From NCBI GenBank assembly GCA_032718565.1, contig JAVGVS010000449.1, forward strand, positions 174,213 through 238,212: a stretch of DNA of 64,000 bases, given 5' to 3'. Position numbers and translations under genes: made by a program. Source of the stretch: Distichodus sexfasciatus. Taxonomy: Eukaryota; Chordata; Actinopteri; Characiformes; Distichodontidae. The notes beneath the pieces are model-generated. The model was given only the letters and a program-made list of their open reading frames with translations. It was not told the DNA's origin and ran no database searches. The number at the start of each line of letters is the position of its first letter. Position 1 is the stretch's first letter. Of this stretch, positions 1-9,807 are shown piece after piece.

Positions 1-150
1 ATGCAAAATATTAGCTTTCTGGGTTTTCTTCAATTATATAAAATATATTTTATATTTTATATATGGTGCATTATATATTATATATACTTTCTATGTGCCT
101 TATTTGTTCTTTGAACTGTAGAAACTAACCCTAACCCATTTCTAATTTGA
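1..150. other. AT-rich unique sequence
   Basis: The stretch is AT-rich with runs of TATATA and no recognised element. A short CTAACCCTAACCC motif near 124-136 resembles two telomere-type units but is too short to mean much. No coding signal is seen. Confidence 0.5.
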
Positions 151-292
151 AAGTGAGTGATTAATTGTCATTGTGGACACACCACAGTACAGCACACAGT
201 TCACCACAACCAAATGTGACCTCTGCATTTGACCCATCCATGAAGGAGCAGTGGGCAGCTAACAAGGGCAGCACCTGGGGACGGTACCTCTA
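151..292 (-). mobile_element. SINE-A copy, 5'-truncated
   Basis: The sequence contains the SINE-A body (TTGTCATTGTGGACACACC, then the CACAGTTCACCACAACC block, the 'ACCCATCCATGAAGGAGCAGTGGGCAGC' segment and GGGGACGGTACC). The tRNA-like head that fuller copies carry, for example at 36100-36335, is missing, so this copy is truncated. Orientation is set by that head, which reads on the minus strand in copies of this direction. Confidence 0.8.
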
Positions 293-405
293 CCCGTTGC
301 GCTGTCAACTGCAAGTGGAGTCATGTCATCTCGTCTCTATTTACATGTATATAGTAGAGATGACAAAGTTTACTTTGACTTCAACATATAGTTATACAAC
401 AACTT
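293..405 (+). repeat. Dispersed repeat 3' fragment
   Basis: This piece carries 'GAGTCATGTCATCTCGTCTCT ... GAGATGACAAAGTTTACTTTGACTT'. It resembles 35141-35222, which reads 'GAGCCACGTTGTCTTCTCTC ... GAGATGACAGTTCACTTAGACTTTGACTTTGAC'. A shared 3' end in two places points to a dispersed retroposon tail. The family was not identified. Confidence 0.5.
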
Positions 406-1440
406 GACATTCTTAAGAACAAATTTATAAAAATTCTTAGCTTAATTTAAGAACTTGGTGAACGAGGCTCATTGTCAACGTCTTTGAAGCCATCAGAGCA
501 CGTTTGACTCGTACAGCTGACGAATGATGAATGGTGAAAAATGAGCGAGGCGTGCGACGAGAAGGTGTGTGTCGTCCCCCGTTCGTAATCTGCCCTTATT
601 CTTTGTGAGTGAAAGTCTGGGGGACAATTTTGGAAAGCTCGGATTAGATGAAAGTAACACACGGAAGGCAGGATCAAACGGGTCGGCCTGCTCTCGCTGA
701 GGCTCTGTTTATACGGCGAGAGCGTGTACACTGCATGTCATTTAGATCAGAGCGCTTTGTAGAAGCAGCGAGTCTGCCAATAATGCCACCCTTATTATAC
801 TTCAGCACAGCAACTAACCTGACTCCTCACTTCCCCCTTCACCCTCTAATCCTCAAAGGCAAGCTGGAGACCAAAGGTAATTTTAGATAAAAACAGAGGG
901 AAAAAAGAAAGAAAGGGAAAATATACAGGATGTGTGTACTTCTGTGCACATTGTGTGTGTTCATAATGCATGTACGTGTCTCTGTACATAAAGGGAATAT
1001 GTATCGCACGGATGAGGATTTTTCGCAACACAACTTTGGTTCCGTGTTAATGCTGGAATTCCGTTTGACTTTTGCAGATGATGGTAGTGTTGTGAAATTT
1101 CTGCGTACTTTGTGAGGCACATACGGGGAGTTCAAATTTCCTAAATATGTCTAATGGTTTATGCTACTTTATCAGCATGATGTATCTGTGTGGTGTATGA
1201 AGATCTCACAGGTTGGTTTACATTGACAGAATAAAGTATCTTTAATTTGGCATGATCTGGTGCGCAACAGCAAAGACACCACTCATGAGCAGTTGTAACA
1301 TGACCTGTTGATATTGCATAATTCCGCTCGGTGCATGTGCAGTGTAGCATATTTCTAGTGTTGGTAATTAGCTTACTCAAAGTAGAAATACGACTAGCTA
1401 AACAAATCTTTACGTACCTTAGCAGTAGGGCTGCCAGTCA
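406..1440. other. Unique non-coding sequence
   Basis: No repeat family, RNA gene or convincing reading frame is recognised. The open frames here (up to 98 codons, overlapping on both strands) show no domain. Base composition is ordinary, with a purine-rich patch at about 890-925. Confidence 0.5.
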
Positions 1441-1448
1441 ACGTAATC

Positions 1449-1548
1449 ATTCATTCACTCATTCATTATCCAAACTGCTCAATCTCTATCAGGGACACAG
1501 GGGTTTGCGGCACCTATCCTGGGAACTATGGGTGCAAGGACCAACCCC
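1449..1548 (-). mobile_element. SINE-B, older partial copy
   Basis: It begins with (CATT)n, which on the minus strand is the (AATG)n tail, followed by the tail-proximal body ('TATCCAAACTGCTCAATCTC ... CCTATCCTGGGAACTA'). It is cut at 1549 by a younger copy of the same family. The head-side half is not seen beyond the insertion. Confidence 0.75.
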
Positions 1549-1558
1549 CAACATTGAC

Positions 1559-1921
1559 TTTCATTCATTCGTTCGTTCATCTGTTCATCTTCCGAACCGC
1601 TTTATCCCAGCTGGGGTCACGGGGGGACCGGAGTCTATCCCGGGAACTTACGGGCGCAAGGCAGAGACCAACCCTGGGCAGGCACACACACACTCACACA
1701 ATCGCACTCACATCCACACATTACAGGGCCAATTTAGAGTCACCCATTAATCTACATTACATGCCTTTGGACTTTGGGAGGAAACTGGAGCACCCGGAGA
1801 AAACCCACGCAAACACGGGGAGAGCATGCAAACTCCACACAGAAAAACCCTACGGCCGTCCCCTGCGTTCAAACCCAGGACCTTCTTGCTGTGAGCGCTA
1901 ACCACTGCGCCACCGTGCCAC
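1559..1921 (-). mobile_element. SINE-B, near full-length, nested
   Basis: This is a tRNA-derived SINE read on the minus strand. The head has a B-box-like GGTTTGAACGC and the GGTGGCGCAGTGGTTAGCGC segment near 1890-1918. The body contains the widespread fish 'GGTGCTCCAGTTTCCTCCC' and 'TCTAAATTGGCCCTG' segments, and the tail is (AATG)n. Flanks are CAACATTGAC (1549-1558) and CAACACTGAC (1922-1931), a 9/10 target-site duplication, so it inserted into the older SINE-B at its left. Confidence 0.88.
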
Positions 1922-1997
1922 CAACACTGACGTTGTTTTAACAAATAAACACACTTGTCGATTCAAACTATTTGAGGTCTCTTTGGCTGAACATTAT

Positions 1998-2660
1998 TTG
2001 AATGACTTTTTTCTTTTTTTGCCAGTGAGGAATGCACAAGGCCAAGGCTGGCCGCTGAGTAGCTGAACGTTGAAATAAATGAAAACCTGGTGAGAAATTG
2101 TACTGGGTAAAACATCTACTAAATGCGGTAAAAGTAAATGTCTGTTGCCCACATTTTACAAGAATATGACACTCTATGACCCACTGTCACTTTACTGTAT
2201 ATAGCTCTACTAAACAGGACTGTGTGTATAGTTCTACTACAGTGTATTCACAAGTATACAGTAGCTGTTTAAATTGTTAGGTTTATTTGAATTACTTTTG
2301 AATTCATTAATTTTTGGCAGTGAGTTTAATTCAAGGCCAAGGTCAGCTGAGAATTGCTGGACAATGTAATAAATGGTCCTAGTGTTAACCTGTCATTAAG
2401 TCATTCTGGTTAAAAGCACCTGCTAAATGCTGTAAATGTGAATGTCTGTTACACACCTGCAACAATGCGGCAGGAATATTTTTATTACTTTAGATTCAGC
2501 TTTTTAAATGTTTTTCTCTTTTATCTCAATCAAAGTGACTTTTTTATTTTTCATCAGTGAGTTAAGGGCGAGGTCGAGGCCGGCCGAGCGTAGCCGGACG
2601 TCGGAATAAATGGTCCTGGGACTCACCTGTCGGGAAGAGCGATTCCACATCTCGAGTCGT
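1998..2660 (+). repeat. Diverged triplicated unit (about 240-290 bp)
   Basis: Three successive segments share one order: a T-rich run, CAGTGAG, a 'GGCCAAGG / GGTCGAGG' block, then an 'AATAAATG' block. They start near 2010, 2300 and 2540. Units 1 and 2 continue into a SINE-type tail (CTGCTAAATGC-like at about 2118 and 2425). Unit 3 is GC-rich and continues instead into 'GGGACTCACCTGTCGGG'. The units are clearly related but diverged, so the duplication is not recent. Confidence 0.65.
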
Positions 2661-3230
2661 CGCGGTCGCCGCGGTGACACCCGAACCCATCTTGTGGAAA
2701 TAATAGGGTCAAGCAGCTGGACGGGGATTTGGCGCACGGCGAGGCCAGAAGGCCCCTGAACCCCCATCGGACAACAAATAGCCAAAAAATTACAATGTAC
2801 AGAGGAGAGGTGATTATGCAGAGGGAGACTACTACATGCAGGAGATGTTCATATATGTACACTGAGTCAAAACATTCTGTACGTTTTCCCATAACGTTGA
2901 CTACTTTTTTGGCATTCAGAATTAAACATGTACCTGCAATACCTCGCAAAACCCCAAAAAGTAAACATTATTTGGAGAAAATGGTTGATCAATGGCGTCA
3001 GTGGCTTAAGTGCAAAAGAGGCGCATATTGAGCACGCTTTGTAGCTTTTAATGGCAAAAAAGCTGTGTTCAATTTAGTCACAAAGTAAGATTTTATTTTT
3101 CACAGTGTTTCATGCATCGTTCAAATGAAAATATCATTGTTAGTTTGTGACATTGTAAAGTGATTACGGTGTGGCAAGCAAAAAAATAACTACTTTGTTG
3201 CAGATGTAATTCTAAATGCAACAGTGAAAG
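2661..3230. other. Unique non-coding sequence
   Basis: No repeat or gene is recognised. The first 100 bases are GC-rich and continue the third unit of the preceding triplication. The rest is AT-rich. Overlapping frames on both strands lack recognisable domains. Confidence 0.5.
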
Positions 3231-3710
3231 AAAGAAACTGCCGAGGGCTTTAAGGCCACCCACCCCCTCGCCGGCCATGACGAATGTCCCGTTCCGACCC
3301 GACCCGACCCGACCCGGCAGAGCGCCGACGTCCCGTTTATTACGCTGTTTTTCTGCTCTGCTGCGAGCCGGTAATGATCGCCACCCCCCACCATCGTTTG
3401 ACTGACGGTCGCAGTCGAAACCCACAGCACTCACCCTGCCCCCAAACTATCCCGCCAGAGCGGTGGCCGAAAGCGGGCGTCGGTGGGAGAATTGTGCCCA
3501 CTGACCCATCGCGACAGCCCGCCAAGGGTTCAATTTACCTCTACTGACAGGCCAATGATAAGTTGCTGCCCACCCTTACCAAACCCCACCCCGCCTACGT
3601 CCGTCCATCGACACTTTCCTGCAGGAAAACGAGGAGAAAAATACAGCATGGCGGACGGCGGCGGGTTAAGCGTGTGGCCTTTAATTAGCGGCGGAGTTTT
3701 ACTTGACTGA
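3231..3710. promoter_or_regulatory. GC-rich island, possible CpG island or regulatory region
   Basis: Local GC and CpG content are clearly above the flanks. It contains a four-unit GACCC repeat (3296-3315) and ends with ATACAGCATGGCGGACGGCGG. The ATG at 3648 has A at -3 and G at +4, and opens a 20-codon frame (MADGGGLSVWPLISGGVLLD) that stops at 3710. No splice donor clearly extends it. ATGGCGGAC also resembles a YY1-type site. A promoter or first exon is possible but unproven. Confidence 0.4.
3296..3315 (-). other. G-quadruplex-capable (GGGTC)4 on the minus strand
   Basis: Four perfect GACCC units on the plus strand give four GGG runs with two-base loops on the minus strand. This fits the usual G3N1-7 quadruplex pattern and gives an i-motif-capable C strand. 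Confidence 0.8.
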
Positions 3711-4025
3711 ACAAGTTCAAGAAGCTAATAGTGTTTGTACATATTCTCTACATGTATAAACAACACTGATATTTTCAATTAACGGAAAACAAGTGCTATG
3801 CACGTCCGTGCCTGCGTTATTGAATGAGTCGGCGGAAATTGAGACCCATACTATTTATTTATTTATTTATTTATTCGTTTGTTCGTTTGTTTGTTTTCTG
3901 GGTCTGTGCATTTCCATGCTTTAATAGACATGAAAATCTTAGATCAAGTCGTAAGAGCTTTTGCTTTATCTGAGCTTCCTGAAGGAACAAGTAATTGCTT
4001 TAATTCATTAATTTAATGCTTTAAT
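3711..4025. other. AT-rich sequence with TTTA/TTTG microsatellite
   Basis: A (TTTA)n run at about 3851-3876 passes into TTCG/TTTG units to about 3895. The remainder is AT-rich with no recognised gene or element. Confidence 0.7.
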
Positions 4026-4340
4026 AATTAAATTAGATTAGATTCAACTTTACTGGCACTATTCAAGGTGTGGGTAAAAAGCTAATGAAGTGCAGTTAGC
4101 CTCAAATCAAAAATGTAAAATTATTTACAGATAAGTGCAGGGAGTTTTACTGCATTAAGTGATACTGTATTGTAATATGTAATAAATGAACAATTAGTAA
4201 TGAAGAAATTAATATGAACAGACAAGAAGTGAATATGCAGAGATCACGCAAATGTAAGGTTGTATGTAGAGAGTAAACAGCAGATATGCATTTTGTTATG
4301 TGTAATCAAAATACATACATAGATGCAAGTAATGATTTAA
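4026..4340. repeat. Repeat D copy
   Basis: It opens with GATTAGATTCAACTTTACTGG. It shares its order of motifs with 7400-7658: 'TTACTGCATTAAGTGATACTG', 'GAAGTGAATATGCAGAGA', then 'AATGTAAGGTTGTATGTAGAGAGTAAACAGCAGATATG'. This is a dispersed AT-rich fish repeat whose class is not assigned. Confidence 0.65.
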
Positions 4341-5348
4341 AAAAGCAAGCGACCTTTTTGGGTAGCGAATTAAATTTACAATACAGTGATTATTATAATG
4401 CCCATTAACACAAAAAAAGTTTTAAAATAATATGCATTTGTGTAATTTAATGTTACTTTTACTGGAAAAAACAGACAATTCTTCTTTTTTTGTCATATTT
4501 TGATATTTTATTTTCATTTGGATTATATATAGCATTTATCTATCCTGTTACAGTATTATTAGTTGTCATTTAACAAGGTATTGTTGTCACATATTTAAGA
4601 TGTGGTGGGCAATAAAATCATCACTTTGTTGCTAATTTCATTCTAAATATAACAAATGAAAGAGTTTTGAAAAACAGAAGTTTACTTAATTTTTTTTGTT
4701 ATTTGTCATAGTATATTTGTATTTGTTCTCCAGTATTGATCTTTGGACTTCTGTAATCTTGCATTATTAGGAATGAACAAGGTCTACCTTTCACTTAATG
4801 TTGCTTATATTGGAGACTGATCAATAATATAACATCAAGATTCCAATATTATTGGTTGATAAGAGCTCAGACAAACTGGTTACAGCTTTTATTAGAGCCA
4901 ATAAATGACTATCAAACAAGAAACAATTAAACAAAGGATCTGTTCATCTGTTAAATTACATTTGTATGAATATGTGTAATTTATCATTTCTATGTAATGT
5001 TTTGGGGGAGAAAAAGATAATTGGTCAATATGTCATCTTAACTGTTGAGACTGTATTTGTCGATTTACATTCTATGTATGCAACTAATGAAGAAATCATG
5101 AATTTTTAATCTTGAATCTGGACACCAAAGCCATATTAAAGGAACTAAAATCAGTTGGAGAGTGTCACAAGTATCACAAAATGTTTTTATAGTCAAGCTA
5201 AAACTGATTTTTATCTTTATAATATTTAAGTTATTTGTCATTTTGAACACACCAGAAATAATTTGTGCTAAAAGCTAGTTTTATAAGGCTGCTCTAATCT
5301 GGTTGTTCAATAATTTTATTTATCATTAATAACTGATCATTAGGGACA
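4341..5348. other. AT-rich unique sequence
   Basis: About 1 kb of AT-rich DNA with no recognised repeat, RNA gene or coding signal. Frames are short and frequently interrupted. Confidence 0.5.
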
Positions 5349-5356
5349 GTTGATAG

Positions 5357-5930
5357 TAGAGGTGTGAACCTTCAGTGGTCTCACGATTCGATTCGATTAG
5401 GATTATTAGGTCAACAATTCGATTTAATACGCTATCTTGATGCATCACGATGCATGCTATCAATTTTTCTCCATTCTTCATATTGCATGCAGATTGTGCA
5501 GCCATAGTTGCTACCGGGATGTTCTTATTACCTTGAATTTTTATGCCGTAGCCAGAAAATCACCAAACCATGTCACTATGAAGCAATCCAGAGGTTTTCA
5601 ACCGCATCTGTCCCAGGCACTACCACTCAGATTAAGCATGGTGTGGGAGCAGTATTTTTTGTATTTCTTTTTAGATATTTGCATAAAATTCATTATTCAT
5701 AAAAATGCCCAAATCATCTGGAAATGTTTAGAAAAATGAAAAAAGGAATAATTATTAAAAAGTTATTTCAGTAGCGAAACTGGTTTGCATGTCACAGACC
5801 ACCAGGGGGCAGAAGGCCGCTGGTTGAAAACCTCCATTATCATCGATTATGGTCTGCCACTGGATCAATGCAGAATCATCCATGTCTGTATCGCGATGCA
5901 TTGATTATTCGATTCATTTTAACACCCCTA
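5357..5930 (+). mobile_element. hAT-1 non-autonomous element (MITE)
   Basis: The ends are TAGAGGTGTGAACC and TTAACACCCCTA, imperfect inverted repeats of a type common in fish hAT elements. The flanks GTTGATAG (5349-5356) and GTTGGCAG (5931-5938) agree at 6 of 8 positions, matching the 8 bp target duplication of hAT. The interior contains palindromic CGATTCGATTCGA and GATGCATCACGATGCAT stretches and no transposase. Relatives lie at about 15540-15623 and 26384-26635. The right flank is the start of a SINE-A. Confidence 0.82.
5799..5812 (+). promoter_or_regulatory. CTCF-like motif inside hAT-1
   Basis: CCACCAGGGGGCAG followed by AAGG closely fits the known vertebrate CTCF core. It is embedded in the hAT-1 element and recurs in the copy at 26484-26497 on the other strand. 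Binding is inferred from sequence only. Confidence 0.6.
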
Positions 5931-5931
5931 G

Positions 5932-6148
5932 TTGGCAGTGTACAGCTTAAGGAATTGGCCATGTCATCGGAAGTCCCGAACCGGTAAAGGTACCACTGAG
6001 GTACTCATGGACACGGTACCCTCCCCGGGTGTTGCTAAAAAGCTGCTCTCTGCTCCTTCATGGATGGGTCACCTGCAGAGCTCACATTTGGTTGTGGTGC
6101 ACTGTGTGCTGTGAATTGTTCACAATGACAATCACTCACTTTGAAATC
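5932..6148 (+). mobile_element. SINE-A copy, plus orientation
   Basis: The tRNA-like head is degenerate (GGCAGTGTACAGCTTAAGGA, with a decayed B box 'AGTCCCGAACC'). It is followed by 'GGTAAAGGTACCACTGAGGTACTCATG', the 'GCTGCTCTCTGCTCCTTCATGGATGGGTC' body and 'TTCACAATGACAATCACTCACTTT'. It is nearly full length and directly adjoins the hAT-1 end. Confidence 0.85.
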
Positions 6149-7240
6149 AGTTAGCCAAGCTGATTATGGAGTTTACTAGCAGTATAATCTAGATGATCAA
6201 CGCAGCATTTCGCGCCAGCGTTTTTATCCGTTTTCTCTGCTGTAGTGGGTCGTATTTGGGCCTGTAGAAAAGCTCACGCTGATGCTTCTTACCTTTCCCA
6301 GCGTGAGCACTAATGTGAAAACAACATGGCCGGTGGACTTTTGCACTCAGGCCTGTTCCCTCTTTTTCTCTTTCTTTCTTTTTCCTCTTTTCTTCCTCCC
6401 GTAGCGCGGCGCTGTAATTAGCCGGCGGTGTTTCGCAGTAGATTATTCCGAGCTCTGAAAAAGTCTCTCGGAACAGCACGTAGCCGCACCCCCATGTTTG
6501 GCAGGCATTATGGGAAGCTCGAATGGTTCATGGGAACTCGCCGGCGAACAGCGTGGAAGCACATTGCATTTCCAGATGGACTTCAAATAGTGTATTTTAA
6601 ATGCAAGATGTTTTTGTAAAAATAGACCATGACTTACTGGAGAGGTTGATGGGGTCTGGCTATAACTCAGGCAGCGCAGTCATTAGGAACGCAAGTCCCA
6701 CTACTCAGGCTCCGGCGCCAGATTTTCCAAGGTTTTGTCTTACGCACATTGTTCTCTTCCAGGGCTTTTAATATTCAGGCTGCCCCGTACTTTCCTGCAA
6801 ATGAGATTGACAAGTCGGGGTCAGGCTGTTTTATGCCTTAAGGAAGTGCTAAAAGACATTGGAGCAGCCGAGTTGATACGTAGCCGAGCGTAGCGGCCAC
6901 ATGTGCCTACGCATAAAAACCTGCTCGAATCAAGCAGCTGGTCCAGGCATTAGTCAATTAGAGAGTCTGGCTATGTAAATGTGACACTAAAACCATAATG
7001 TGTTAGATAAACTAAGTGGAGTTGTTCACCAGATGTGGGATTGGGGTGAAATACGGGCTACGCAGCGTGCAGTCAGGGAGCCTGCTCAGTAAACCACATT
7101 TTTTAGACCCGTAATATGTCTAAACTCTTATTAGGCTACCAAGCTGGCAGGTTGGAGTACTAACAGGAGTGTACTCAACTCTGTTATTATTACTGCACCA
7201 TGAGAAAGACATTTTTGAGTGAATTTAAGTGAGTGGACTA
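6149..7240. other. Unique sequence, candidate conserved non-coding
   Basis: No repeat is recognised. The segment mixes CpG-containing patches (6400-6560) with homeodomain-type TAATTA-like cores and has no simple repeat except a CTTT-rich patch near 6360-6400. That texture is typical of constrained non-coding DNA in fish, but conservation cannot be judged from one sequence. No reading frame has recognisable domains. Confidence 0.4.
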
Positions 7241-7244
7241 AGAT

Positions 7245-7395
7245 ATAGCAATTATTTGTCATTGTGAAAACAGCACAGCACAGTGACCTCTGAATTTGAC
7301 CCATCCATGAGGGAGCAGTGGGCAGCAGGGCTTGGGAACGTTACCTTGCTCATGAGTACCTCAGCGGTACCTTTACTCGTCCGTAATCATGGGGG
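7245..7395 (-). mobile_element. SINE-A copy, partial
   Basis: 'TTATTTGTCATTGTGAAAACAGCACAGCAC', 'GACCCATCCATGAGGGAGCAGTGGGCAGC' and 'TACCTTGCTCATGAGTACCTCAGCGGTACC' follow in SINE-A order. The head is lost near 7390. Confidence 0.8.
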
Positions 7396-7399
7396 TAAT

Positions 7400-7658
7400 A
7401 GAAATCTAAATAATTACAATAAGTTCAGGAAATATTACCTCATTAAGTGATGCTTTAGCTTCTAATTTGTGGACAGTATTAAATGGACAGTAAATAGCAA
7501 ACACATTGTACTGAGAAGAGGTGAATATCCAGAGAGATAATAGAGTGTGTGAATGTAAAGTTGTAAGTACAGAATAAACAACAGATGTGTGTTTGCTTGT
7601 GTTTAAACAGCATATGTGGAGTTGGACATATTTACATACATATATATTCACAGCATTT
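7400..7658. repeat. Repeat D copy
   Basis: It parallels 4026-4340 in motif order: 'CATTAAGTGATGCTT', 'GAGGTGAATATCCAGAGAGA', 'GAATGTAAAGTTGTAAGTACAGAATAAACAACAGATGTG'. It adjoins a SINE-A on its left and the polypurine tract on its right. Confidence 0.65.
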
Positions 7659-7975
7659 AAAAAACAGACAGAAAGAGATTGGGGCAGAGAGAGCAAGAGA
7701 TGCAGGAATAAAGGCAGAAAGAGAGAAAGACACTGGAAAAAGAGGGAGAGAGAGGAACAACCAGACAGTAAGACAGAAAGAGGGCGGGGTTGAAGAAGAA
7801 GAGGGAGAGAGAGAGAAAGAGTGATAGATGGATGGAATGAGGGAGAGAGAGAGAGAGAGAGAATAATGGAGGAAAAGAAAGACAGACAGTATGAGGGGGG
7901 AGAGAAAGAGAGAGAAAATGGATAGAGAGAGAGCGTTAGGTGGATGGAACGAGGGAGAGAGAAAGTGAGAGAGAG

Positions 7976-8022
<47 letters not shown>

Positions 8023-8280
8023 GAGAGTTAGAGGAAGAGACAGACTGAGAAAATGAGGGGGAGAAAAAGAGAAAGACAAATAGATAGATAGTGAAAGAGG
8101 GATAGATAGATGGATGGAACAAGGGAGAGAGAAAGCGAGAGACGGAGATAGAGAGACAAAAGGAAAAGGATAGAACAAGAGAGAAAGAAAGGGAGAGAGA
8201 AAGTGTTGGAGGAAGAGAAAGAAAGACAGAATGAGGGGAGGATAAAGAGAGAGAGACAAATGGATAGATAGAGAGAGAGT
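7659..8280 (+). repeat. Polypurine GA-rich tract, about 620 bp
   Basis: Nearly all bases on the plus strand are A or G, organised as GA, GAAA and GATA units with a pure (GA)n core around 7980-8030. Minus-strand frames of up to 347 codons rich in Ser and Leu are translations of this repeat. Long homopurine mirror tracts can form triplex DNA. Confidence 0.9.
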
Positions 8281-8770
8281 GTGTGTGGGGGGGTGTCCCC
8301 CGTCTCCCGTCTGCGCTGCTCTTCATTGTAACTGGGTCCAAGTCGTCTCCCTGGGCGTCTGCGTCTGCGCAGCAGGTGAGGCTGGTGTCCCCGCTGCAGG
8401 TCTGCGCTGTCAGCTGCGCGGTGTTTACCTGCTCGGTGTGAGGCAACATTGTAGAGATAAGTTAGCGTATCCGTGTTCTGTCTTGCACCTTTCTCTAATA
8501 CCTACAAAATAACCCCGTGGGGCATCCGCCGCGCTCACACTCTTGTTTTGCCTGCACAAAAGCAAAAGGCGGCCCCCAGGGGCCCCTCGCCGAGCCGCCG
8601 TCTGTCTCCCGCCCCCCCGGGGACACACTCCCAATCAGCTGGGGTCTCAAACTCGACAGCCAATCACAGCACGGCTATTACTGAGAGCTGCACCCCTCTC
8701 TCCCTCTCTCTCTTGCTCCCTCCTTTCCCCCTGCTTTTCTCATTTCATTCAAGGGATAAAATGACAGTGA
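8281..8770. promoter_or_regulatory. GC-rich block with two CCAAT boxes
   Basis: GC-rich, CpG-containing sequence follows the polypurine tract. Two CCAATCA motifs start at 8631 and 8660, 29 bp apart on the same strand, as expected for NF-Y sites. A CT-rich patch follows (8697-8735). No TATA box or open frame marks a transcript, so promoter identity is only a possibility. Confidence 0.35.
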
Positions 8771-8828
8771 TTGTCAGTTAAATCGTGGGGTTGTACCTTT
8801 TATTTCTTGGAATGTTCCAGACCTTTTT

Positions 8829-8925
8829 TAAAGGAAAGCTTTTAAAACGGCACCGGATTAGAGTCCAGTCTAATTCCATAGCCCCAAATTAATTTGGACG
8901 CTGTTTATGAATGGAAATTTTTGCT
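8829..8925 (+). repeat. Local repeat unit, copy 1
   Basis: The unit reads AAAGGAAAGCTTTTAAAACGG, then a middle 'GGATTAGAGTCCAGTCTAATTCCATA', then 'CAAATTAATTTGGACG' and 'TTTATGAATGGAAATTTTT'. Copies 2 and 3 (8926-9072, 9808-10052) follow the same order. It is not a family I recognise. Confidence 0.7.
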
Positions 8926-9072
8926 CCATTTAAAGAAAGTAAACAGAAGAAAGCAAGAGGATGGAGAGAGAGAGAAATGAACATTTTTAGGACAGCTTTT
9001 AGAACGCCACTGGAATCTGACTAAACATAATCCAAATTAATTTGTACTCCTTTTATAAATCAGAACTGTTTT
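8926..9072 (+). repeat. Local repeat unit, linker plus copy 2
   Basis: A linker 'TTAAAGAAAGTAAACAGAAG ... GGATGGAGAGAGAGAGAAATG' leads into 'AGGACAGCTTTTAGAACGCC', 'AATCTGACTAAACATAATCC' and 'AAATTAATTTGTACTCC'. Both linker and unit recur at 9808-10052, so a block of about 150-240 bp was duplicated. Confidence 0.7.
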
Positions 9073-9074
9073 AA

Positions 9075-9210
9075 GTGAGAAATTGTGAACACAGCACAAC
9101 ACACAGTGCACCACAAGCACATGTAAGCTAAGCATTTGACCACGTGAAGGAGCAGTGGGCAGCTTTTTGGCACCACCCAAGGACGGTACCTTGAACATGA
9201 GTACCTTATT
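9075..9210 (-). mobile_element. SINE-A part of SINE-MITE composite
   Basis: SINE-A body in minus orientation ends at 'CATGAGTACCTTATT', where the normal element would continue 'GAGTACCTCAGTGGTACC'. It passes directly into MITE-B at 9211. The same junction is found inverted at about 14910. Confidence 0.75.
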
Positions 9211-9635
9211 CAGTCCCTTGGTCAGCCCCTTCAGGATTTCGTGGGCCGTTTTTGAGATTGTTGTGGGTTAAAATGTCTGATTTTGTGGCAGTTGTTCAAA
9301 GTGTGGTGTTCTGTTGCAATTAAGTGGAGCGAGTCAATGTTTGTGATTTTGTCTTTTTATTATGATTCTTTAACAATAAATTAAAAGTAAGAGTGCAAAA
9401 CTACTATTATTTTTATTAACCATTAAACTTTTAGTTATTTTTGAAGGTAAATGTGAGATGCTTTTGTCACATTTCCTGCGTCTTCTAAATGTAACAAGGA
9501 AGTCCGTTCACTGACATTTGGCTCAACATTTTGAGGGAAACAACAATGACTGGTCACAATTTGCAGAAAAGTTGTGGTAATTGGTCAAAATACGTAGTAA
9601 TGAATTCGCGGGAACTGGCTGAATTTGCGTTAATA
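9211..9635 (-). mobile_element. MITE-B copy, minus orientation
   Basis: It starts with CAGTCCCTTGGTCAGCCCCT and CAGGATTTCGTGGGCC, and contains 'CTTCTAAATGTAACAAGGAAGT' and 'TTGAAGGTAAATGTGAGATGC'. These are the reverse complement of segments at 14473-14910. It is non-coding and the superfamily is not assigned. Confidence 0.75.
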
Positions 9636-9639
9636 GTTG

Positions 9640-9800
9640 TGATGGCGGGGCGGCACGATGGCGCAGTGGCCGTAGTGACCTGTCCATAGTAGCACCTGTA
9701 GAGCAGTGCTTGGGAACGGTACCTGGCTCAGGTAAAAGTACCTCAGTGGTACTTTTGCCGGTATAAGATTTGAACTGATGAACTTTGAATCACGGGTTGA
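9640..9800. mobile_element. SINE-B head fragment followed by SINE-A fragment
   Basis: 'CGGGGCGGCACGATGGCGCAGTGG' (about 9646-9669) is the tRNA-like head of SINE-B in plus orientation, cut after the A-box region. From about 9690 the sequence is SINE-A in minus orientation: 'GCAGTGCTTGGGAACGGTACC', 'TACCTCAGTGGTACTTTTGCCGG' and a decayed head. Confidence 0.7.
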
Positions 9801-9807
9801 ATTCCCA

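Noticed and set aside
7406..8449. 347-codon Ser/Leu-rich minus-strand frame
   Set aside because: It is the translation of the polypurine tract. The hydrophobic look comes from CTC/TCT codons.
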